From Candidatus Poribacteria bacterium (GTDB lineage: Bacteria; Poribacteria; WGA-4E; WGA-3G), in contig PYJE01000114.1 of assembly GCA_003635305.1 (NCBI GenBank), forward strand, positions 23,187-58,791: a stretch of DNA of 35,605 nucleotides, in the 5' to 3' direction. Shown piece by piece: positions 29,953-35,605 of the stretch (its first letter is position 1; every line of letters begins with the position of its first letter). The notes under the pieces were generated by a model. The model searched no databases, was not told where the DNA came from, and was given only the letters and a program-made list of their open reading frames with translations. The position numbers and the translations under genes were made by a program.

Positions 29953-32865
29953 ATGAACCAACGCCGCAACAGCGAAGATACCATCACGACGATGTTCCTT
30001 GACATTCTAACGCCGATGCATTCAAAATGGGAGATTGATGAGCAGACACCGCGTCCGTTCGTTGAAAATGACCGGAAGCCGGATGCGATTGTCCGAACCA
30101 CGGAACGATACCCGCTCGCCGTTGAGGTGAAAATTGACCCCGTCCGTGGCGAGAACGAGACTGGCGAAGAACAAGCGCGCAGGCACTACCTCGGTAAAAT
30201 GCTTAAGACAACGCTGCAGACGATTACGAGTGCCATCGCAATTCGGATTCCACATCCATTCCGGACGATGCCGCGGGACGAGATTCGGGCGCGCCTTGAG
30301 GCAGAGCAGGAATTCCACTATATTTTGCTGAGCGTTGATGAACCGAGTCGTTTCCCAGAAAGCGGTTGGTTGCAAGGGAGCATCGCCGATATCGCGACTG
30401 CGATTACCATCGGTGCGACACCGATTGCCACGATAGCGGAAGCTGCCGAAGTTTTGGAACACGGTATCCGGCGCGCTGCCGCCATCGTTGATAGGGTTCT
30501 CCAACAGCGTCCGCGGCTCGGTGAAAAAATCGCGACTATCCTTGTGCAGGAGCCGGGTGAACAGACGCAACAGATGGCGATGCTCATTATCAGCAACGCG
30601 CTCGTTTTCCAAAGTTACCTCAGTCGAACGCCGGCCTTGGAGGATGTCCCCTCGCTCAGCGAACTCATCGCGGATTATGGACAGCTTGATTCTGACGAGG
30701 TGTTGAAAGCGTGGCGCGCTATCCAAGAGGTAAACTACGCGCCGATTTTCAGCGTCGCCTATGAGCTCGTCAAAACGCTGAGTGCAGATGATAATTTGGT
30801 GGGCAAGGTGCTGAACGTGTTGCGGAATACAGCGCGCGATTTGGAGAGAATGGGGCTTGCACAGGAACACGAACTCGCTGGCATCGTGTTCCAGAAACTC
30901 ATCGCCGACCGGAAGATTATCAAGGCGAATTATACGCGTCCGGAATCTTCGGCGTTGCTTTGTGCGTTGGTTTTACCGGTGCTGGAGGGCGCGGTTTCAA
31001 AGGGTATTGATAGTGACAGTAGGCGCGGTTTGAAACCGCGCCAACCGCGCCTGAAGGTTGCGGATTTCGCATGCGGCACGGGTTCTCTCCTCAACGGTGT
31101 GTATCAACGCATCCGTATGTTGCATGAACAAGCCGGGGGTGACTCGGCGGACATCCATCAGCACATGTTGGAGGAGAATCTCGTCGGATGTGACATTTTG
31201 CCGAACGCGGTGCATCTCACGGCGGCTATCATCGCGAGCACCCAGCCGCAAATACGCATCGGCTCTACGCGTATTCATACGATGCCTTACGGTATCCCGC
31301 GCGAGGATGGACTCTACGGCATCGGCGCGCTGAATTTACTGAGCGACCCGGGTGGCACACTCCCTCTGACGTTAGGGACAACAGCGACGGCGACAGGGCA
31401 TGGCACGGAGACGACAACTCTCCAGCAAGCGTTTCGGCACGGCGAAATGGATATTGTCATCCAAAATCCGCCGTATACACGTCAGAATGTCTTTGGCGAC
31501 AAGAAGGTTGATGAGGCGATGCGCGCGTCGCTACGCGCACAGAAAGGACGACTTTCTGGCAATAACACGGGACTCGGGGCGCACTTCGCTGATCTTGCCG
31601 ATAGAATGCTGAAACGGGATGGCAAGATGGCGTTCGTGTTACCGCTGACTGCCATCACCGGGGATAGTTGGTATAAGGTGCGCCGGATGTGGGCAACGGA
31701 GTATCGTGATGTCATCGTCATTAGCGTTGCAAATCTTGACATTCGGGAGTGCACGTTTTCGGCGGATACGGGAATAGCGGAATGTCTCGTTGTCGCAACG
31801 AAAGGCGTGGGGGAAAATACCGGTAGCGCGACGTTCGTCTGTCTTACCAGATGTCCCGGTGGTGAATTGGAGGCACAGGAAATAGCAAAGGAAATTTACC
31901 TGCCTAAGGAGAGCCGTCGGCTTGACGAGGATGTGCTTGGCGGCGGGGCCCCGCTTAAGCTAGGCGATGAGACGATAGGCCATGTTATCTCCGCGCCTTT
32001 ACCTGAAAGCCACAGCGGCTGGCCTGTCGCGCGTGTCAAAGACATGATTGCGGTTCAATCGGCGTATCATCTTGCGAGGGGTGTGCTGCGGCTGCCGCGG
32101 CAAACTTCAGATATGCGTCTTCCAATTTGTGCTGCCTCCGAAATCGGGACGCTTGGCACAGGGACTAAGGATATATGCGGTGTTATCGGCAGAGGCGCGT
32201 TTGATGTTGAGGAAGGATGTCCTGACACGGCGCAGTATCCGGCACTATGGCACTTGGATTCGGATTCCCAACGCGCAATGCTGGTTGCTCCCGACGCGCA
32301 CGCTATCCCGCGCCCGAACATGGAAGAAAAGGTCCGGCAAATCTTGCAACTGAACAGCCACGTCCACTATAACCTAGAAATCCAGTTTAATGCCAATTCG
32401 CTAGCGGTGATGTTCACGGACGAGAAGACTATTGGTGTCAATAAACTCCGCAATGTTTTCTTTGAGGATAAGCGGCATGAATACGCCTGGACACTGTGGT
32501 GCAATTCAACGTTCGGTTTATTGTGTCACTGGTATCATAGCGGCAAGCAGCAAGGCGGCCGGGGCTTGCTAAGTCGTGCCGCGTTTGATTCGATGCCCTC
32601 GTTGGATGTCCGTGAACTTTCGGATGCGGCGTTAGCGAATGCTGAACGGATTTTCCATTCGTTGAAACATCGGGAATTGCGTCCGTTCAATGAGATGGAT
32701 GTGGCTGAGCGGCGTGATGAACATCGGTGTGAGTTGGACCGGCTGTTGTTATCGGAGGTGCTGGGCATTTCGGAGGCGGTGCGTCCGGATGTGTATGCGG
32801 GTGTTTCGCTGTTGCGGCGGATGCTGTGTCGGGAGCCGAGCATTCATGGTGGGAAGAGATTGTAG
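29953..32865 (+). CDS. Single-chain nuclease/N6-adenine methyltransferase (type IIG or type I-like)
   Basis: A protein of 970 residues. A PD-(D/E)XK nuclease signature lies at the N-terminus: PD at 43-44 and EVK at 58-60. A helical middle region follows. The gamma-class methyltransferase has motif I ADFACGTGSLL at 370-380 and catalytic motif IV NPPY at 505-508. A C-terminal region of about 350 residues probably recognises the target sequence (GWPVARVKDM near 680 resembles target-recognition domain starts). Nuclease, methylase and specificity in one chain is the type IIG plan. The ATG at 29953 has AAGGA 8 bp upstream; the longer frame from 29893 starts inside repeat flank. A REP-A is inserted in frame at residues of about 345-366, just before motif I. 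A perfect promoter lies upstream and four nuclease-like paralogues downstream. Confidence 0.88.
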   Translation: MNQRRNSEDTITTMFLDILTPMHSKWEIDEQTPRPFVENDRKPDAIVRTTERYPLAVEVKIDPVRGENETGEEQARRHYLGKMLKTTLQTITSAIAIRIPHPFRTMPRDEIRARLEAEQEFHYILLSVDEPSRFPESGWLQGSIADIATAITIGATPIATIAEAAEVLEHGIRRAAAIVDRVLQQRPRLGEKIATILVQEPGEQTQQMAMLIISNALVFQSYLSRTPALEDVPSLSELIADYGQLDSDEVLKAWRAIQEVNYAPIFSVAYELVKTLSADDNLVGKVLNVLRNTARDLERMGLAQEHELAGIVFQKLIADRKIIKANYTRPESSALLCALVLPVLEGAVSKGIDSDSRRGLKPRQPRLKVADFACGTGSLLNGVYQRIRMLHEQAGGDSADIHQHMLEENLVGCDILPNAVHLTAAIIASTQPQIRIGSTRIHTMPYGIPREDGLYGIGALNLLSDPGGTLPLTLGTTATATGHGTETTTLQQAFRHGEMDIVIQNPPYTRQNVFGDKKVDEAMRASLRAQKGRLSGNNTGLGAHFADLADRMLKRDGKMAFVLPLTAITGDSWYKVRRMWATEYRDVIVISVANLDIRECTFSADTGIAECLVVATKGVGENTGSATFVCLTRCPGGELEAQEIAKEIYLPKESRRLDEDVLGGGAPLKLGDETIGHVISAPLPESHSGWPVARVKDMIAVQSAYHLARGVLRLPRQTSDMRLPICAASEIGTLGTGTKDICGVIGRGAFDVEEGCPDTAQYPALWHLDSDSQRAMLVAPDAHAIPRPNMEEKVRQILQLNSHVHYNLEIQFNANSLAVMFTDEKTIGVNKLRNVFFEDKRHEYAWTLWCNSTFGLLCHWYHSGKQQGGRGLLSRAAFDSMPSLDVRELSDAALANAERIFHSLKHRELRPFNEMDVAERRDEHRCELDRLLLSEVLGISEAVRPDVYAGVSLLRRMLCREPSIHGGKRL
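30988..31051. repeat. REP-A inserted in frame within the methyltransferase gene
   Basis: A partial copy (GCGCGGTTTCAAAGG) lies at 30989, then GTAGGCGCGGTTTGAAACCG and CGCC from 31019, followed by an extra ACCGCGCC. The encoded peptide (KGIDSDSRRGLKPRQPR) is basic and sits immediately before AdoMet motif I. Confidence 0.88.
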
Positions 32866-32888
32866 GTTTGATTTTGCAGAGGCATTCA

Positions 32889-32970
32889 GTAGGCGGAACC
32901 GCCAGGTCCTGGGACGGCCGCGCGTCAAGACTGGGAGTCCCACGCATCGAGACCGGGAGGTCTCTCCTAC
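32889..32970. repeat. REP cluster before the nuclease array
   Basis: A GTAGGCGGAACCGCC hairpin starts at 32889, a decayed D follows (TCAAGACTGGGAGTCCC), and a D element lies at 32945-32970 (CATCGAGACCGGGAGG, CTCTCCTAC). Confidence 0.8.
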
Positions 32971-32992
32971 TGGGGACAAAAGTCGTTTTTGC

Positions 32993-33021
32993 TTGCATTT
33001 TGCTGAGAAATCGGTTATACT
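32993..33021 (+). promoter_or_regulatory. Sigma70-like promoter for the tandem nuclease-like array
   Basis: TTGCAT (32993-32998), a 17-bp spacer and TATACT (33016-33021), ending about 32 bases before the ATG at 33054. No comparable promoter was seen in the short gaps between the four copies, so they are probably one transcript. Confidence 0.65.
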
Positions 33022-33053
33022 ATAAAAAGATAGTAACTAGGAGGATTTTCCTC

Positions 33054-33659
33054 ATGGCGTATAGCAGTTTTACTTTAAGCAAAGTGTCGAGAGCCTTTCA
33101 TCTGGAGACAGTTTGGCAGCCTGGCCTCTTTGCGGATATTACGCCGTTGGAGCCGAGTGAGCCGCTCACTATGACATTAGAGCGGCAGTTGCCGTTTGCT
33201 TTGACGATGGGGACGGAGAAAGCGAAGTCGGAGTTGATTATTGCGCCGGTGCTGGTGGAGCTCTGCTTGCATTTTGAGTCCCGGGTGAGTCTGTTTTCGG
33301 GTATCGACTTCAATGTGGATGCGACAAACGGCCTGACAGGTGTGTGTGATTTTTTGGTGAGTCTGTCGCCGCAGCGTTTTGATTTGGAGGCTCCGGTCAT
33401 CGCGCTGGTTGAGGCCAAGAATGCGGATGTGAAGTTAGGCGTTGGGCAGTGTGTTGCGGCGATGGTTGCTGCGCAGCGTTTTAATGCGGAGGCGGGGAAT
33501 GACATTGGGTGTATTTATGGTGCCACCACATCGGGGACAGAATGGCTGTTTCTGAAATTGGAGGGCCAGATGCTCTCGATTGACTTGACAGTTTACCAAC
33601 TTGAACGGTGCGACAGGATTCTGGGTATCCTTGCGAGCATGGTGTCGCAGGCGGCATGA
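33054..33659 (+). CDS. Predicted PD-(D/E)XK nuclease-like protein, tandem copy 1
   Basis: A protein of 201 residues, first of four tandem paralogues. Candidate active-site residues follow the PD-(D/E)XK plan: E60 in EKAKSE, D99 in TGVCDF, E120 and K122 in LVEAK, and Q132 in GVGQC. The core reads GIDFNVD, then TGVCDFLVSLSP, a hydrophobic strand with EAK, then a helix with AAMVAAQRFN. Such a fold occurs in restriction and defence nucleases as well as in uncharacterised small proteins. The family has no name I can give with confidence. AGGAGG precedes the ATG and a promoter lies at 32993-33021. The longer frame from 32826 overlaps the preceding gene and crosses the promoter, so it was rejected. 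It differs from the others by GVGQCVAAM where they have GLGQCxAEM. Confidence 0.82.
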   Translation: MAYSSFTLSKVSRAFHLETVWQPGLFADITPLEPSEPLTMTLERQLPFALTMGTEKAKSELIIAPVLVELCLHFESRVSLFSGIDFNVDATNGLTGVCDFLVSLSPQRFDLEAPVIALVEAKNADVKLGVGQCVAAMVAAQRFNAEAGNDIGCIYGATTSGTEWLFLKLEGQMLSIDLTVYQLERCDRILGILASMVSQAA

Positions 33660-33697
33660 CGTGTCGGTGCGCTGCCAGCAGCGGAGGTGTTTTCATT

Positions 33698-34303
33698 ATG
33701 CCATATAGCAGTTTTACTTTAAGCAAAGCGTCAAGAACCTTTCATCTGGAGACGGTTCGGCGGCAAGGCATTTTTGCCGGTATCGAGCCGGTGGAGCCGA
33801 GTGCTCATCTCACGGCAACCTTGGAGCGGAATCTGCCGTTTGCTTTAGCGATGGGAACGGAGAAAGCGAAATCGGAACTGATTGTCGCCCATATTCTCAT
33901 AGAGCTCTGCTTGCACTTTGCCGACCGGGTGAGTCTGTTTTCCGGCATCGATTTCAATGTGGATGCCACCAACGGCCTGACAGGTGTATGTGATTTTTTG
34001 GTGAGTTTGTCGCCGCAGGCCTTTGAGTTAGAAGCACCGGCCATTATCCTCGTTGAAGCCAAAAAGGATAGTCTGACGGATGGGCTTGGGCAATGTGTCG
34101 CCGAGATGGTGGCGGCGCAGCGTTTTAATGCGGATGCGGGGAACGACATTCGGTGCGTCTATGGTGCTACCACGTCGGGGATGGCCTGGTTATTCCTGAA
34201 ATTAGAGGGCCAGACGCTCTCGATTGACTTGACAGTCTACCCTATTGCGCAGTGCGACAGGATTCTGGGTATCCTTTCGAGTATGGTGTCGCAGGCGGCT
34301 TGA
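33698..34303 (+). CDS. Predicted PD-(D/E)XK nuclease-like protein, tandem copy 2
   Basis: A protein of 201 residues with the same layout as copy 1 (KSELIVAHI, TGVCDFLVSLSP, ILVEAKKDS, GLGQCVAEMVAAQRFN, YGATTSGMAW). The candidate catalytic D, E and K are all kept, so the copy is not obviously dead. Its first roughly 190 bases are almost identical to those of copy 3, as is the segment after about codon 95. A middle stretch of about 100 bases (FADRVSLFSGIDFNVDATNG) differs from copy 3, and its ATNG end matches copy 1. The gap from copy 1 is 38 bp and contains CAGCGGAGG as the ribosome-binding site, a spacer conserved before copies 3 and 4. The ATG was chosen by alignment to the other copies. Confidence 0.82.
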   Translation: MPYSSFTLSKASRTFHLETVRRQGIFAGIEPVEPSAHLTATLERNLPFALAMGTEKAKSELIVAHILIELCLHFADRVSLFSGIDFNVDATNGLTGVCDFLVSLSPQAFELEAPAIILVEAKKDSLTDGLGQCVAEMVAAQRFNADAGNDIRCVYGATTSGMAWLFLKLEGQTLSIDLTVYPIAQCDRILGILSSMVSQAA

Positions 34304-34330
34304 CTTTCCAGCAGCGGAGGTGTTTTCATT

Positions 34331-34936
34331 ATGCCATATAGCAGTTTTACCTTAGGCAAAGTGTCGAGAACCTTTCATCTAGAGACGGTTCGGCGGCAAG
34401 GCATTTTTGCCGGTATCGAGCCGGTGGAGCCGAGTGCTCATCTCACGGCAACTTTGGAGCGGAATCTGCCGTTTGCTTTAGCGATGGGAACGGAGAAAGC
34501 GAAATCGGAACTGATTGTATCGGACATTCTCGTAGAGTTGTGCTTGCATTTTGAGTCGCGGGTGAGTCTATTTTCGGGGATTGACTTCAACGTGGATGTC
34601 AGCGAGGGGTTGACGGGTGTATGTGATTTTTTGGTGAGTCTGTCGCCGCAGGCCTTTGAGTTAGAGGCACCGGCCATTATCCTCGTTGAAGCCAAAAGGG
34701 ATAGTCTGACGGATGGGCTTGGGCAATGTGTCGCCGAGATGGTTGCGGCGCAACGCTTTAATGCGGATGCAGGGAACGACATTCGGTGCGTCTATGGTGC
34801 TACCACGTCGGGGATGGATTGGTTATTCCTGAAATTGGAGGGGCAGACACTCTCGATTGACTTGGGTACCTATCATATTAGTCAGTGCGACAAGATTTTG
34901 GGTATTCTTGCGAGTATGGTGTCGCAGGCGGCATGA
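34331..34936 (+). CDS. Predicted PD-(D/E)XK nuclease-like protein, tandem copy 3
   Basis: A protein of 201 residues. The N-terminus (PYSSFTLGKVSRTFHLETV, RRQGIFAGIEPVEPSAH) is nearly identical to copy 2. The middle part (ELCLHFESRVSLFSGIDFNVD) switches to the copy 1 form FESR before diverging at VSEG, and the distal part (PQAFELEAPAIILVEAKRDS, GLGQCVAEM) again matches copy 2. This patchwork points to gene conversion among the copies. The candidate residues E60, D99, E120 and K122 are kept. The spacer from copy 2 is 27 bp with the shared CAGCGGAGGTGTTTTCATT leader. The last third (DLGTYHISQCDKILGI) is its own. Confidence 0.82.
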   Translation: MPYSSFTLGKVSRTFHLETVRRQGIFAGIEPVEPSAHLTATLERNLPFALAMGTEKAKSELIVSDILVELCLHFESRVSLFSGIDFNVDVSEGLTGVCDFLVSLSPQAFELEAPAIILVEAKRDSLTDGLGQCVAEMVAAQRFNADAGNDIRCVYGATTSGMDWLFLKLEGQTLSIDLGTYHISQCDKILGILASMVSQAA

Positions 34937-34975
34937 CGTGTCGGTGCACTGCCGAGCAGCGGAGGATTTCTCATC

Positions 34976-35581
34976 GTGGCGTATAGCGACTTTACGATTG
35001 ATACGGTGCGGGAGGCGTTTCAATTAGAACGAATTAACGCCACGGGCATCTTTGCGGACATGGCTCCGGTGGAACCGAGTGAATTTCTGACGACATTGTT
35101 GGCGAGAAATGTGTGGTTAGCCGCTGCCATCGGGACAGAGAAAGCGAAATCGGAAATGATTGTCGCCCAGGTGCTGATTGAGCTCCGCGAGCATTTCGAG
35201 CACCGCGTCAGTCTGTTTTCGGGCATTAATTTTACCGTGGATGCTGGCGAGGAATTGACAGGTGTCTGTGATTTCCTGGTCAGTTTGTCGCCGTGGCAGT
35301 TTTCTTTAGAGGCTCCCGTCATTATTCTGGTAGAGGCAAAAGACGACAATTTGGAAGTCGGCCTTGGGCAGTGCGCGGCGGAGATGGTTGCTGCGCAACG
35401 CTTTAATGCCGAGAAAGGGAATGACATCCCGTGTGTTTACGGTGCCATTACCACAGGCATCAATTGGCGGTTCCTGAAATTGAAGGGGCAGCAGCTCTAC
35501 GTGGATATGATGGTTTACACGCTTGAGCGGTGCGACAAAATTCTCGGCATCCTTGCGGGTATGGTGAAGCAGCAGATGTAA
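34976..35581 (+). CDS. Predicted PD-(D/E)XK nuclease-like protein, tandem copy 4
   Basis: A protein of 201 residues and the most diverged copy (AYSDFTIDTVREAFQLERI, ARNVWLAAAIGTEKAKSEMI). It still keeps the core GTEKAKSE, TGVCDFLVSLSP, IILVEAKDD and GLGQCAAEMVAAQRFNAE. The length is exactly that of the other three. It starts with GTG at 34976, not ATG, after GCGGAGGATTTC; alignment with the other copies supports this start. The spacer from copy 3 is 39 bp and resembles the copy 1 to 2 spacer (GTGTCGGTGC). The window ends 24 bp after the TAA, so more copies may follow. It probably diverged earliest and has escaped recent conversion. Confidence 0.82.
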   Translation: MAYSDFTIDTVREAFQLERINATGIFADMAPVEPSEFLTTLLARNVWLAAAIGTEKAKSEMIVAQVLIELREHFEHRVSLFSGINFTVDAGEELTGVCDFLVSLSPWQFSLEAPVIILVEAKDDNLEVGLGQCAAEMVAAQRFNAEKGNDIPCVYGAITTGINWRFLKLKGQQLYVDMMVYTLERCDKILGILAGMVKQQM

Positions 35582-35605
35582 ACTGCCTGCGCGATGCCGA
35601 ACGGA

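Overview
ORGANISM. The window is a GC-rich bacterial chromosome segment. Its gene mix (PhyH-type dioxygenase, Gfo/Idh/MocA oxidoreductase, BNR sialidase-fold protein, PQQ-like and WD40 propellers, SpoIIE-type phosphatase with a sensor propeller, several DNA methyltransferases) and its very dense GTAG-headed palindromes resemble Candidatus Poribacteria or another PVC-like or uncultured marine lineage. This is inference from gene content; no rRNA or tRNA marker is present. TAG is the commonest stop codon here, which is unusual.

LAYOUT. 1-1896: the tail of one methyltransferase and a complete paralogue, a beta-class DNA methyltransferase fused to an Mrr-like nuclease domain. 2004-4084: a PhyH dioxygenase and an LL-diaminopimelate aminotransferase. 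4151-8299: a large sensor propeller/PP2C phosphatase. 8306-8893: a triplicated 205-bp composite repeat. 8929-10407: a secreted duplicated protein whose Cys-rich tail is split by an in-frame TAG. 10483-14917 (minus): a sugar kinase/nucleotidyltransferase fusion and a membrane gluzincin with TPR-like tail. 15287-21066 (plus): a four-gene cluster of a membrane coiled-coil protein, a PspA/IM30 protein, an unknown 556-residue protein and an AAA+ ATPase. 21286-25044 (minus): WD40 protein, isolated Gfo/Idh C-terminal-like domain, and full Gfo/Idh oxidoreductase. 25443-28376 (plus): rhodanese, PotD-like binding protein and PQQ-like propeller. 28565-29650 (minus): sialidase-fold protein. 29953-35581 (plus): a one-chain nuclease/N6-methyltransferase followed by four tandem paralogues of a predicted PD-(D/E)XK nuclease.

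MAIN SIGNALS. (1) Intergenic regions, and the inside of at least four coding sequences, carry at least six families of short palindromes. All begin with the tetranucleotide GTAG next to an inverted repeat, which is the hallmark of REP elements mobilised by RAYT transposases. Several provide the TAG stop of the adjacent gene, some are inserted in frame, and some lie between direct duplications of host coding sequence. (2) The PspA/AAA+ operon, with an unknown protein and a membrane coiled-coil partner, is a candidate undescribed envelope-stress module. (3) The right-hand restriction-like locus with four tandem nuclease-like paralogues is a candidate undescribed defence or gene-conversion array.

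REGULATION. Good sigma70-like promoters (17-18 bp spacers) can be read upstream of the PspA operon, the divergent peptidase gene, the WD40 operon, the rhodanese operon, the type IIG-like gene and the nuclease array. No tRNA, rRNA, CRISPR array or complete insertion sequence was seen.
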